A DNA stretch of 59,874 nucleotides from Planctomycetota bacterium. GTDB lineage: Bacteria; Planctomycetota; Phycisphaerae; Sedimentisphaerales; Anaerobacaceae. Every line of letters starts with the position of its first letter. Positions within the stretch are counted from its first letter, which is position 1. Of the stretch, positions 25,750 through 33,712 are shown piece by piece. The position numbers and the translations under genes were made by a program. The notes beneath the pieces were generated by a model. That model was not told the DNA's origin. It was given only the letters and a program-made list of their open reading frames with translations, and made no database searches. Location: positions 1 through 59,874 of the forward strand of contig JAUWIG010000057.1 in NCBI GenBank assembly GCA_030605475.1, given 5' to 3'.

Positions 25750-26730
25750 TTGGATAGAGTCCGGGCAGAGAGAAATCGAACGATAACACTTAGTGAAGCA
25801 GAAAGAAAACATTATAGCAAGGACTTGGTTCGCATTTCCAAACCTGTGGGGATAAATAGTATCGAGAACAAAATAGTGAACCAGGATATTTTTGAAGTCC
25901 TCGATTTCCTGCCAACACACTTTGTCGATTTGCTGATATTGGACCCACCCTACAACCTTACCAAAACCTTCAATTCAACCAGCTTTAAGAAAAAAAGCAT
26001 CAGCAAATACGCCGAATGGTTTGAAAGCTGGCTGGTTGGGTTATTGCCGACATTAAAGAACAACGCCACTGTTTACGTCTGCTGCGAGTGGTATTCCTCA
26101 ACGGCAGCTCATTTTGTTCTGGAAAAATATCTGAAGGTGCGAAGCCGCATTACCTGGGAGAGGGAAAAAGGCAGAGGCGCAAAAAGGAATTGGAAAAACG
26201 CTTCGGAAGACATCTGGTTCGCCACCGTTTCAGACGACTATGTATTCAACGTGGGCGATGTGAAGTTAAAGCGCAGGGTTTTAGCACCATACACCGACGT
26301 CAACGGTGCACCAAAAGATTGGCAAAATTCATCCAACGGGCAATTTCGTTTGACACATCCGTCAAATCTGTGGAACGATATTACAGTTCCCTTCTGGTCA
26401 ATGCCGGAGAACACGGACCACCCAACACAAAAGCCGGAAAAACTATTAGCGAAATTAATCCTGGCAAGCACAAACAAAAACGGCCTTGTTTTTGACCCCT
26501 TTGTGGGCGTAGGCTCCAGTTTAGTGGCGGCCAAAAAGCTAAACCGCCGATTTCTCGGAGTTGAAATAGAAAAAGAATATTGCCTACTCGCCGCCAAACG
26601 CCTGCATTTGGCTGAGCTCGATACAACTATTCAAGGATATTATGACGGCGTATTCTGGGAAAGAAACACACTCAACATACAAAAGCAAAACCACAGAAAG
26701 AAAAAGATGAATGCTTTAATTGCGCGATGA
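25750..26730 (+). CDS. Solitary DNA methyltransferase (N6-adenine or N4-cytosine, beta-class order)
   Basis: A 326-residue DNA methyltransferase. Motif IV DPPYNLTK is at Asp65 and the S-adenosylmethionine motif I DPFVGVGSSLVAAKKL is near Asp249. This order, catalytic motif first, is that of the beta class. HPTQKPEKLLAKLI marks motif X. The start is TTG, backed by AGGAG seven bases upstream and the absence of a suitable ATG. No restriction endonuclease gene lies nearby, so it is an orphan, either a regulatory or epigenetic methylase or the remnant of a restriction system. The recognition sequence cannot be predicted. Confidence 0.85.
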   Translation: MDRVRAERNRTITLSEAERKHYSKDLVRISKPVGINSIENKIVNQDIFEVLDFLPTHFVDLLILDPPYNLTKTFNSTSFKKKSISKYAEWFESWLVGLLPTLKNNATVYVCCEWYSSTAAHFVLEKYLKVRSRITWEREKGRGAKRNWKNASEDIWFATVSDDYVFNVGDVKLKRRVLAPYTDVNGAPKDWQNSSNGQFRLTHPSNLWNDITVPFWSMPENTDHPTQKPEKLLAKLILASTNKNGLVFDPFVGVGSSLVAAKKLNRRFLGVEIEKEYCLLAAKRLHLAELDTTIQGYYDGVFWERNTLNIQKQNHRKKKMNALIAR

Positions 26731-26753
26731 TTGAGCGGATACAAAACTATCGC

Positions 26754-26855
26754 GAGCTCTGTTAGAAATCCTGCCCTTCTGTATCCTATTACCCAGCCCA
26801 TTAGAGACTTTCTCCACCGGGTCCCTAATGAGTCCCGTTGCAGAATTCTAACGGG
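26754..26855. repeat. GTTAGAA/TTCTAAC element at the end of exbD
   Basis: The left side GAGCTCTGTTAGAAAT (26754-26769) pairs with the right side ATTCTAACGGGGC (26845-26857 region), with an inner pair around GCCCATTAGAGAC and GTCCCTAATG. The GAGCTC-GTTAGAAAT edge matches the edge of the element inside exbB. The TAG stop of exbD (26848-26850 on the minus strand) lies in the right arm. Confidence 0.75.
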
Positions 26856-27333
26856 GCGAGTCGGGTCGCCTGTTCTTTAAGGCTGCTAACTGGATGTCTG
26901 TTGCGGTGCTTGCGGCAGCGCCGGCCAGGGCATACTGGGCGTCGCTGAAACAGACATCCCTGTCAATACGCAAAGTAACAACCCTACGGTCGGGAGGCAA
27001 ATCTTTCAAACGAACATCTATCAATTCAGCGAGTTTCTCAACTATGTCGGCACGGTTTGATATGGTGATTTTTTCTGAACCGACCGCAAAGCCGATTTTT
27101 TCTTCAGCGGTCTTCATAACAGTAACAGTGGCTAACCGGGAGCCGGGGTCATCGTCATTCTGGGCAAACTCACAGCCGTCCGGGACGGTCACCGGGAAAT
27201 TCTCAGCCTCGATAAATTGACAAACCACCAGAAAAAATATGATAAGCAAAAACACAATATCGATAATAGGGGTCATATTAAACGACCCCGACCTGTCGGG
27301 ACTGTGAAACTGACCGGCTATTCTCAAAGGCAT
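26848..27333 (-). CDS. exbD: ExbD/TolR-family motor subunit
   Basis: A 161-residue single-span inner-membrane protein: short cytoplasmic tail, helix from about residue 20 (FNMTPIIDIVFLLIIFFLVV) with the proton-path Asp, then a periplasmic domain. It forms a motor with the ExbB encoded just upstream. The C-terminal NRRPDSPR and the stop codon are encoded by repeat DNA, so the original end was probably altered. GGAGGGAAGG precedes the ATG. It is last in the ldt, VWA, exbB, exbD series. Confidence 0.9.
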   Translation of the reverse strand: MPLRIAGQFHSPDRSGSFNMTPIIDIVFLLIIFFLVVCQFIEAENFPVTVPDGCEFAQNDDDPGSRLATVTVMKTAEEKIGFAVGSEKITISNRADIVEKLAELIDVRLKDLPPDRRVVTLRIDRDVCFSDAQYALAGAAASTATDIQLAALKNRRPDSPR

Positions 27334-27354
27334 AGACCCTTTCCTTCCCTCCTA

Positions 27355-28269
27355 TCACCGCGAGGGTAGAGACGACCGGCGAACCGTCCCTGTTGACCTG
27401 CCGGCAATCTCTTGAATCGGCTGTTTCTGTTTCAGCTGGTCGATTTGCTGCTGTTGCTTTTTCACCCCGTTAGAAGCCCCAGCCTTCGGTGCGGACCCTG
27501 ACTTGCCGGAATTATTTCTAACGGAGCTCAAACTGCGCCTTATTTCCGGCATAATCATCTCGGCTTCTACTACTGCATCGCTGGCCAGCGTTTCAATGCG
27601 GTTTCTAAGCACGCCATATATAGCCAAGGCCGGTATGGCAATAAACAGGCCCCAAAAGGTTGTCACCAGAGCAACGGAGATTCCATCAGCCAATTGGGCC
27701 GGCTGCGGCTGTCCACCAGCTATAACAATGGCGTTGAACAGTTTTATCATCCCGTAGACCGTGCCGAATAGGCCTACCATCGGGGAAACATTACCAATTA
27801 GATTAACCCATTCAACCTTGCGCAAAAGCCCCCAGGCCTGCTCCTGCAGCGACTCAGCAAGGGCGTTTCGCATCCGAAACCAATCGCCCCTGCCCTGGGT
27901 AAGTGCCTTGACAACCGCGACACTGACAAAATCATCCCTGTCGGAAATTCTGGCTGCTGATTGTCCTGGCCCGAGCTGCTGTATCAACTCGACAATCGTC
28001 CGGCCTATACCATCGGGGAGAAGCTTTTTTCGACGAATGGTAAGACTGTGCTCGGCTACCAAATAAACCATAACAAGCGACATCGGCAAAAGGACAAACC
28101 AGACAATAGGTCCGCCGGCTATAACAAATTGCTCAAAGAACGTCTGTGTCCTCACCGCTGTGGTTGCAGAATCGCTGAAGCTGGCACGCATCGTAACAAC
28201 TATTACCACCAGTACAATAACCAGTGCAATTATCAAAAAAAACGTTTTTAATAAAAAACTCTTACGCAT
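27355..28269 (-). CDS. exbB: ExbB/TolQ/MotA-family motor subunit with repeat insertion
   Basis: A 304-residue proton-channel subunit. It has an extra N-terminal helix (residues 6-28, possibly a signal anchor), then helices near 52-75 (VWFVLLPMSLVMVYLVAEH), 160-185 (LIGNVSPMVGLFGTVYGMI) and 200-225 (ISVALVTTFWGLFIAIPALA). The GLFGTVYGM and VTTFWGLFIAIPA stretches are the MotA/TolQ/ExbB signature. The cytoplasmic tail at about residues 248-268 (NNSGKSGSAPKAGASNGVKK) is encoded by a palindromic repeat in frame; the region is not needed for the channel. GAGGT lies six bases before the ATG. It is the partner of the exbD that follows after 21 bases. Confidence 0.92.
   Translation of the reverse strand: MRKSFLLKTFFLIIALVIVLVVIVVTMRASFSDSATTAVRTQTFFEQFVIAGGPIVWFVLLPMSLVMVYLVAEHSLTIRRKKLLPDGIGRTIVELIQQLGPGQSAARISDRDDFVSVAVVKALTQGRGDWFRMRNALAESLQEQAWGLLRKVEWVNLIGNVSPMVGLFGTVYGMIKLFNAIVIAGGQPQPAQLADGISVALVTTFWGLFIAIPALAIYGVLRNRIETLASDAVVEAEMIMPEIRRSLSSVRNNSGKSGSAPKAGASNGVKKQQQQIDQLKQKQPIQEIAGRSTGTVRRSSLPSR
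27465..27526. repeat. CCCCGTTAGAA/TTCTAACGGAG element inside exbB
   Basis: Arms CCCCGTTAGAA (27465-27475) and TTCTAACGGAG (27516-27526) pair with one mismatch and enclose about 40 bases. It is read in frame on the minus strand, giving ASNGV at one arm. Confidence 0.85.
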
Positions 28270-28330
28270 CGTTGTACCTCATATCTCGATTCACAAGATA
28301 TGCCTCGCGCTGTCTGCTTTTCAAGTGTCA

Positions 28331-29275
28331 TTAATCTCTGACGAAAACAAATTCACCGCCGCTCTGTCTCGCTATTGTTTCCAGCATTTTGCGGTCGTCG
28401 CTGGCCGGCCAAAATCCTATGGTATTGATTCTCGTTGTCGGCGCAAATCGCTTCAGCAGGTCCGCTATTTTCTGAGAAAACTTCTGCACATCTTCAGTTG
28501 TCAGTTCGAAGCCATCAGTGAGAAAATAAACAACCGAAGGACTCTGAGCCCTGCTGTCACGAATTTGCACCGCCCTTTCCATCGCTGCCATCGCATTAGT
28601 TTGGCCGGCCGGATGGACCGAATCAATAAAATCATACGCAGCAGACTTTGCTTTCTCTGTTGCTCGAACCGGTCGGCCATTGCCAAATTCAAGGAGTCTG
28701 TCGCCGCCGAAAAAGATAATGTAAAAATACTGGTCCGGCTGCAGACTTTGAATCGATTCCTTAAGCTTCCTGCGAACCTGCCCTAATATTCCCTGCATAC
28801 TCCCCGAACAATCTACAAGATAGCAGATTTTGCGCTGGTCTGTCCAACTGCCGAAAAACTCAACCCTGTGCGGCAAATCGGCACTGCTCACCAACGAAAA
28901 GACTCCTTGCGACGACACTGATTTTGTCAAATCACCTAAATCCTGCAGCCGCGGCTTTGCAGAATCAAAAATTCGACCCGTCGGCAATTTCCTGTCCGCT
29001 TTTCTCACAAATCGGTCCCTGCTTGTTGCCGACAGTGGCTTTTTTATCTTCGGCTTAGGAGTTATGGGGGCAGCTTGTGTAAGCTTTTTTATCCGGCTTA
29101 CTTTAGCTACTGGTGCAGGGTGTTGTTTGTCTTGAGCTTTGGGGCGTGAGAATTTAACAAGCCCAAATGCTGCCAGCACTATCAGATGCACAGCAATCGA
29201 GGTCGTCCAGGCCCAGAATGTCACGCTTCCCCGACGCTTGGACAAAACCATCCTTTGGTTCATCAGTACAATCAA
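28331..29275 (-). CDS. VWA-domain protein with TonB-like membrane anchor
   Basis: A 314-residue protein: a short cytoplasmic start, one helix (about residues 17-40, SVTFWAWTTSIAVHLIVLAA), a Lys/Pro-rich periplasmic linker (about 42-85), and a von Willebrand A domain to the end. The helix has Ser26 and His30 in the S-xxx-H spacing of TonB (S16/H20 in E. coli); starting at Met9 would place them at 18 and 22. The VWA metal site shows DCSGSM, GQTN and LTDG. TonB's receptor-binding domain is absent. Placed directly upstream of exbB and exbD, it sits where TonB would. It probably couples the motor to a partner in the periplasm (inference). Confidence 0.85.
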   Translation of the reverse strand: MIVLMNQRMVLSKRRGSVTFWAWTTSIAVHLIVLAAFGLVKFSRPKAQDKQHPAPVAKVSRIKKLTQAAPITPKPKIKKPLSATSRDRFVRKADRKLPTGRIFDSAKPRLQDLGDLTKSVSSQGVFSLVSSADLPHRVEFFGSWTDQRKICYLVDCSGSMQGILGQVRRKLKESIQSLQPDQYFYIIFFGGDRLLEFGNGRPVRATEKAKSAAYDFIDSVHPAGQTNAMAAMERAVQIRDSRAQSPSVVYFLTDGFELTTEDVQKFSQKIADLLKRFAPTTRINTIGFWPASDDRKMLETIARQSGGEFVFVRD

Positions 29276-29293
29276 AAAATACTCCGTTGTTTT

Positions 29294-30316
29294 TTATTCC
29301 ACTATTTCAACCTGTGAGAAACCCGGCATCAATAGGTTATATAACAGTATCGCATCGCCGTTGTGCAGGCGAATACATCCTTGTGAACCTGCGGTGCCAA
29401 TTTCCTCCGGCTTCCTCGTGCCGTGGATGGCAAAGCCGACCCTGTCTTTGGCGGCTCCACTGATACCTTCCAGTCCTATCCATCTCGAGCCCAGAGGATA
29501 ATCAGGGTCTTCAGCTTCATAGGTTTTTCCGGTAGTTGGGTCGGTCCAGGTAGGCGATATCAGTTTGCCATCCGACTTGACTTGCCAAAGTCCCATCGGC
29601 GTTTCCATCCCCGGCCGACCCAAACCCACAGGAAAACTTCGAACAAAAGTGTTCTGAAGATACAAATCCATCGTAAAAGTCGAACGATATATCCTGACAT
29701 GGAACGGCCCGTTAATGACCTTTACTATTTCTCCTGCTTGCAAGGCTTGCGGGCGGTCGATATTGTTAATCTGCATTAGAACCTCGTATGGGACCTTGAA
29801 TTGTTTGCCGATTGTCCTAAGTTGGTCACCAGGCTTGACCTGTAAACTGCCACAAAGACCGTCCTGTGGAAAAATAGTCCTGCTAAACAGCCACTTATCA
29901 GCAAGCTCAGAGAGCTGCTCTTTCGCAAACGCACGCTGCTGACGGCTCATAGGCATTGGTAACACCTCGTTTAGTCTGTCACGTGCTTCTATAATCCTGG
30001 CAGGCTTTGCGCTAACGCACGCCATAGCTTCAGCAATAAGCTCAGCGGCCTTGGGGTTAGGCTCAGAAACAGGCTCGGCCACGTCCCCGACTAAACCAGA
30101 CATTGGTTCCGACTCGGGTTCCGGCGTGGGCGGGGTCGCTTCGTCACTGGTATAGACCGGGATTTCAACAGCTTTGTCTTTGTCCCTGCCGAAAGGATTA
30201 GGACCATAAATAAAAATAACCACCGCAGCGATAACCACTAACGCCGAAATGATGTATATCCGTCTTCGGCTTTGTGCTTTTCGTCTGCGATACGAGCTGG
30301 AAGGATAACGAGCCAT
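29294..30316 (-). CDS. L,D-transpeptidase with LysM domain
   Basis: A 340-residue envelope protein. One N-terminal helix (RIYIISALVVIAAVVIFIYG, about residues 20-39) anchors it; an acidic-proline linker follows; a LysM peptidoglycan-binding domain spans about 155-200 (LQVKPGDQLRTIGKQFKVPY); and the YkuD domain follows with the catalytic GTAGSQGCIRLHN, whose Cys attacks the tetrapeptide stem, and an upstream His in FAIHGTRKP. It makes 3-3 crosslinks or links proteins to peptidoglycan. AAGGAG lies seven bases before the ATG. It is first in the series leading to the VWA, exbB and exbD genes, 18 bases from the VWA gene. Confidence 0.93.
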   Translation of the reverse strand: MARYPSSSYRRRKAQSRRRIYIISALVVIAAVVIFIYGPNPFGRDKDKAVEIPVYTSDEATPPTPEPESEPMSGLVGDVAEPVSEPNPKAAELIAEAMACVSAKPARIIEARDRLNEVLPMPMSRQQRAFAKEQLSELADKWLFSRTIFPQDGLCGSLQVKPGDQLRTIGKQFKVPYEVLMQINNIDRPQALQAGEIVKVINGPFHVRIYRSTFTMDLYLQNTFVRSFPVGLGRPGMETPMGLWQVKSDGKLISPTWTDPTTGKTYEAEDPDYPLGSRWIGLEGISGAAKDRVGFAIHGTRKPEEIGTAGSQGCIRLHNGDAILLYNLLMPGFSQVEIVE

Positions 30317-30385
30317 TTTATTCTCCTTAAAAATCAGTGGATAGCGTATTTAGTTTTGTACTTTGAATTTTTAGTTAACCGGGTT

Positions 30386-30454
30386 CCCATTTTGCAATAC
30401 GCCACAGGGACCCCAAACGCGCCTTTTTGCGTTTGGGAACCGCTGCAAAATGGG
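30386..30454. repeat. Nested palindrome
   Basis: Perfect outer arms CCCATTTTGCA (30386-30396) and TGCAAAATGGG (30444-30454), and perfect inner arms CCCAAACGC (30412-30420) and GCGTTTGGG (30429-30437) around GCCTTTTT. A related CAAACGC/GCGTTTG hairpin lies at 47163-47184. The surrounding 187 bases hold no gene; the element may also end transcription of the upstream cyclo-ligase gene. Confidence 0.85.
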
Positions 30455-30503
30455 GGCGCCTCAAAACTCAACACCCAAAACTTAAAGCTACAGCCATACG
30501 ACA

Positions 30504-31067
30504 CTAAAAATACATTATTTCCTCATCGGTAACCAAAAAATCCACCGGTACATCCGTCGAAGTCACCGGTACCGAGTCAATCAACTGCTCTGCGAAGGCA
30601 AATCCGCACTTCGGTGCCTTAAGCTCTTCATTGGCAAAAAATCTGTCGTAATAGGAGCCGCCTCGGCCAAGACGATTGCCCTTCCTGTCAAATCCTAATG
30701 CAGGGGTAACCACTAAATCAATTTCCTGCAGAGGCATCGGCACGCCGGTTATTGGATTTCGCAGGCTGGCAACTTCGGTCGAAAAGCTGGTCTCCAGGGA
30801 GCTTATCCGCACCGGTATCATATGCCTTTGCTGCCAGGAAATCTTCGGCACAGCGACTATTTTGCCGAGCTGCCAGGCGTGAAGTATTGCTTCGGAGGTA
30901 TCGGGCTCGTGCGGAAGGGACAAATACGTCATAATCGTCGATGCACTTTGAAACTGCAATGTCGAAATTAAATTCCGGCATACCTTCTTACTTTTCTCAG
31001 TCCTTTGCTCCGGTGGTATAGCAAGCAAGCTCTTCTGCAACATCAGGCGAAACTGTCCCTTATCCAT
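30504..31067 (-). CDS. 5-formyltetrahydrofolate cyclo-ligase
   Basis: A 187-residue enzyme of the YgfA/MTHFS family, which uses ATP to turn 5-formyl-THF into 5,10-methenyl-THF. Seen are the basic N-terminal helix, TYLSLPHEPDT for substrate binding, LVVTPALGFDRKGNRLGRGG and SYYDRFF, the family's nucleotide-binding signature. Length is standard. It links functionally to the pab genes at 10 kb. The ATG directly follows an ATACGAGATACGAAATACGAG-type repeat. Confidence 0.9.
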   Translation of the reverse strand: MDKGQFRLMLQKSLLAIPPEQRTEKSKKVCRNLISTLQFQSASTIMTYLSLPHEPDTSEAILHAWQLGKIVAVPKISWQQRHMIPVRISSLETSFSTEVASLRNPITGVPMPLQEIDLVVTPALGFDRKGNRLGRGGSYYDRFFANEELKAPKCGFAFAEQLIDSVPVTSTDVPVDFLVTDEEIMYF

Positions 31068-31101
31068 ATCTCGTGCCTCGTATTTCGTATCTCGTATTTC
31101 T
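31068..31101 (-). repeat. GAGATACGA repeat preceding a start codon
   Basis: On the minus strand the 34 bases before the cyclo-ligase ATG consist of units of ATACGAGATACGAAATACGA. Similar units abut the starts of pabC (11391-11410), lysS (43691-43715) and the gene at 50537. Confidence 0.7.
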
Positions 31102-31103
31102 TT

Positions 31104-32477
31104 TCACGCCTGGCGCTCGACGCTTTTGCTATTTTGTATCAAGGTTTGCAGCTTTTGTAAATAACGCTTAATATTTTTTTCGCAGCCTATTTCTTTTGGT
31201 TCGTAATATTTTTTCTTCGTCCGTGCCGGCAGGTACTCCTGCGGGATAAAACCATCCTCAAAATTGTGCGGATACTTGTAATCAGTACCAAAACCAGCCT
31301 TTTTTGCAGCCGGATAATGGCTGTCTTTTAGATGTTTTGGCACTGGTATTGTCGGCTGCGATTTTACGTCGTCAACCGCTTTCCATATTGCCGAAGCCGC
31401 GGCATTTGATTTTGGTGCACAAGCGACGTATAAAGCCGCCTGCGCCAACGGCAGTTGTGCTTCGGGCAGGCCGACAAATTCGGATATCTGGACGGCAGCT
31501 GCGGCCAAAACAGTCGCCATTGGGTCGGCATTGCCGACGTCCTCGGCCGCACAAACCGCAATCCGCCTGGCAATAAAACGCGGGTCTTCTCCCCCTGCTA
31601 TCATCCTGGCAAGCCAATAAACGGTAGCATCAGGGTCGCTGCCACGCATGCTCTTCTGTAAAGCGCTTGCCAAATCGTAATGTGTATCGCCTGCGCCATC
31701 GTAGTCAAACGTCTTTTGCTGTATCGAGTCCTTCGCGACTTTCAGGTCAAATTTGATTTTCGTTTTCCGCTGACGGGTGGCCTGCGATAACACACCAACT
31801 TCCAGAGCGGTCAGGGCCTTTCTGACATCACCATCGCTCATCACCGCCAAAAACTTCAGTGCCGCCTCGTCTGCCTCGATATCGAATTTGCCCAGCCCCC
31901 GTTCGGCATCGACAATTGCGGTCCCCAGCAATTGTAAAATGTCTTCTTCGTCAAGCGGGTCAAAACGAAATACGGTGCTGCGAGAAATCAACGGAGAATT
32001 GATTGAAAAAAACGGATTTTCCGTAGTAGCGCCTATAAGGATTAAAACGCCTGCTTCGACATCATCCAATAGCACATCCTGCTGAGCACGATTGAAGCGG
32101 TGGATTTCATCGATAAAAAGCACGGTTCTTTTGCCGCTGGCTGCGAGCCTGTCGGTGGCGTCGGCGATTATCTCGCGAATATCCTTGACGCTGGCCGTTG
32201 GAGCACTGAGATAGTGGAATTGGGCTTTTGTGTAATTTGCAATTACCATCGCCAGCGACGTTTTGCCCGTGCCCGGTGGGCCGTAAAATATCAGACTGCT
32301 GAGCTTATCAGCCTCGAGCATCCTTGTCAGGAGTTTGTCCGGCCCAAGGAAGTGTCTTTGTCCGAGGGTTTCATCGAGATTTCTCGGCCTCATTCGAACC
32401 GCCAGCGGCGCCGCCGACTGTAGATTGGCCCTTTCAGAGCGGCTAAACAGTGTCCTATTACCCTTGCCCTCACGCAT
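31104..32477 (-). CDS. rarA: Replication-associated recombination protein A (RarA/MgsA) AAA+ ATPase
   Basis: An AAA+ protein of the clamp-loader group that acts at stalled replication forks. The conserved core starts at ERANLQSAAPLAVRMRPRNL, with Walker A FYGPPGTGKTSLAM, Walker B TVLFIDEIHRFNRAQQD, sensor ATTENPFF and the C-terminal tetramerisation domain ending near KHLKDSHYPAAKK. The start at 32477 gives 457 residues, the usual length. It is chosen because a perfect TATAAT ends seven bases before this ATG, so a longer product would need transcription from further upstream. The transcript appears leaderless. A diverged copy of the promoter and first codons lies at 34043-34177. Confidence 0.93.
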   Translation of the reverse strand: MREGKGNRTLFSRSERANLQSAAPLAVRMRPRNLDETLGQRHFLGPDKLLTRMLEADKLSSLIFYGPPGTGKTSLAMVIANYTKAQFHYLSAPTASVKDIREIIADATDRLAASGKRTVLFIDEIHRFNRAQQDVLLDDVEAGVLILIGATTENPFFSINSPLISRSTVFRFDPLDEEDILQLLGTAIVDAERGLGKFDIEADEAALKFLAVMSDGDVRKALTALEVGVLSQATRQRKTKIKFDLKVAKDSIQQKTFDYDGAGDTHYDLASALQKSMRGSDPDATVYWLARMIAGGEDPRFIARRIAVCAAEDVGNADPMATVLAAAAVQISEFVGLPEAQLPLAQAALYVACAPKSNAAASAIWKAVDDVKSQPTIPVPKHLKDSHYPAAKKAGFGTDYKYPHNFEDGFIPQEYLPARTKKKYYEPKEIGCEKNIKRYLQKLQTLIQNSKSVERQA

Positions 32478-32484
32478 TGGGTAT

Positions 32485-32513
32485 ATTATACGCGAGATAT
32501 GCAAAACTGTCGA
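32485..32513 (-). promoter_or_regulatory. rarA promoter, predicted leaderless transcript
   Basis: On the minus strand TCGACA (32508-32513), a 17-base spacer and TATAAT (32485-32490) are followed by seven bases and the ATG. Transcription would start at or next to the A of the ATG. The same promoter is kept in the duplicate at 34138-34166. Confidence 0.75.
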
Positions 32514-32587
32514 AAATTTATTTCTGAGGCGGTTTAATACAGCTTTCCGCTCCGTTTTTCCCATACATCAGGTGCAAAAAAAATCCA

Positions 32588-32634
32588 AAAAAACTTTTTT
32601 TATTTGATTTGCACCCGTATGCCGATAAACTTTT
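32588..32634 (+). promoter_or_regulatory. Conserved upstream box of porin gene 1
   Basis: An A-run followed by CTTTTTTTATTTG, then GATTTGCACCCGTATGCCGA and TAAACTT, matches 35801-35850 upstream of the second porin with only a few changes. The box ends about 92 bases before the start codon in one case and 97 in the other. A weaker likeness (33784-33797) lies before the small gene at 33967. Confidence 0.7.
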
Positions 32635-32725
32635 CAGATAATTGAGGGGTGATTTAGCGTTATATCAGGTAGAAGTTCTTGTATACCGGGGGAAGTTTGA
32701 GTAAAGGTTTTTTAAGAAGACGAGT

Positions 32726-33655
32726 ATGAAGAAGAAGGGAATTTTGTTAGTTGCTGTGGTTTTGTTGATCACATTGGGTGGCTGCGGAATGACACATGTA
32801 AGCGACACCAGAAGAGACCTTATCGAAGATGACCCTCCATGGAGACAACGCCTTATCAAAGATGAACCCGCCGCCGCGAACGGCGACCTGAAGGTTACTC
32901 TGGGTGCAACCTATAAGAGCAGGAATATGTGGCGCGGTTTCGATTGGTACGCAAAAAATCACAGCGCGATCCAACCCAGTATAGACATTGACTTCTGGGG
33001 TACGGGCTTTGGTGCGAATATCTTATGGTCAAGGGCTAATGGCGGTGGATTCGAGAATAAGCAATGGCTGGTCTACAGTCCATATTACCGCAACAGTCTT
33101 TGGCAAGGCGAACGTTACCAAACGGACTACAAATTTGGTTGGAGATATTATAACGGTCCAGACGGTCCTATGGCCGACCATTTTTGCCACCCCCGTGACT
33201 CAGACTTCCAGGAATTCTTTGGACGTTTTTCCTGGCCGGGTGCCTGCGACGATGCCATTGTCCCCTATTACGAGTGTGCTCGGATAAAGCCGGATGATGG
33301 CGGCAGACGCCGGAGTGGGGCTCCAAAATCCTATTGGAGAACATTTGGTGGCTGGTTCCATACCTTCGGGCTCTACAAAGACTGGAAGGTATCTGGGTTC
33401 TTGCCGGACACCTCGGAGCAGACTATCCGTACGAGCTTCGAGATGGTCTACAACGATGCTGCTGGTCCCACTCCTGACTCTCGTAGAGATAAGGCAGACC
33501 ACGACTGGTCACACGCTGTCTTTGGCCTCTCAACAGACTTTCTCTACAAGGGGCTTACCTTCACTCCGGGAGTCCACTTCCAGAAGTCTATGGATGACTC
33601 GGTCAATACCTCAGACGAACTTTGGTTCACCTTTAGTACGAAGTTCACTTTCTAA
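32726..33655 (+). CDS. TorF-like putative porin, paralogue 1
   Basis: A 309-residue outer-membrane beta-barrel candidate. The N-terminus MKKKGILLVAVVLLITLGGC looks like a lipoprotein signal (Cys20), unlike paralogue 2, which has a standard cleaved signal. The body has the family's opening strand TLGATYKSRNMWRGFDWYAK, repeated amphipathic strands, and an aromatic C-terminus (FSTKFTF) as used by the BAM machinery. The match along the whole length to the gene at 35947 shows recent duplication, with faster change in the middle. An extra 20-residue segment after the signal (HVSDTRRDLIEDDPPWRQRL) is absent from paralogue 2. Confidence 0.78.
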   Translation: MKKKGILLVAVVLLITLGGCGMTHVSDTRRDLIEDDPPWRQRLIKDEPAAANGDLKVTLGATYKSRNMWRGFDWYAKNHSAIQPSIDIDFWGTGFGANILWSRANGGGFENKQWLVYSPYYRNSLWQGERYQTDYKFGWRYYNGPDGPMADHFCHPRDSDFQEFFGRFSWPGACDDAIVPYYECARIKPDDGGRRRSGAPKSYWRTFGGWFHTFGLYKDWKVSGFLPDTSEQTIRTSFEMVYNDAAGPTPDSRRDKADHDWSHAVFGLSTDFLYKGLTFTPGVHFQKSMDDSVNTSDELWFTFSTKFTF

Positions 33656-33683
33656 GACTGCCAAGCAATTTCTATGTCAGCAA

Positions 33684-33712
33684 AAAGGCCGGTTTCTCAA
33701 AAACCGGCCTTT
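33684..33712 (+). terminator. Rho-independent terminator of porin gene 1
   Basis: Arms AAAGGCCGGTTT and AAACCGGCCTTT enclose a five-base loop (33696-33700) and are followed by GTATTTG. The stem shares the GGCCGGT core with the terminator of paralogue 2. The following 33713-33966 holds no convincing gene; its A/T-run and CCTGATTCATAG region resembles a decayed porin upstream box. Confidence 0.8.

Noticed and set aside
26731..26847. Search for a tRNA or small RNA between the methyltransferase and exbD
   Set aside because: No cloverleaf or CCA-type end is visible; the hairpin potential is explained by the palindromic element.
32478..32564. Longer RarA N-terminus starting at 32564
   Set aside because: The extra 29 codons run across the promoter and have no likeness to RarA proteins.
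32598..32620. TTTGCACCCGTATGCC as a sigma-54 promoter before porin 1
   Set aside because: It recalls TGGCAC-N5-TTGC, but the GG of the -24 element is missing and the spacing to the -12 GC is one base short; copy 2 does not improve it.
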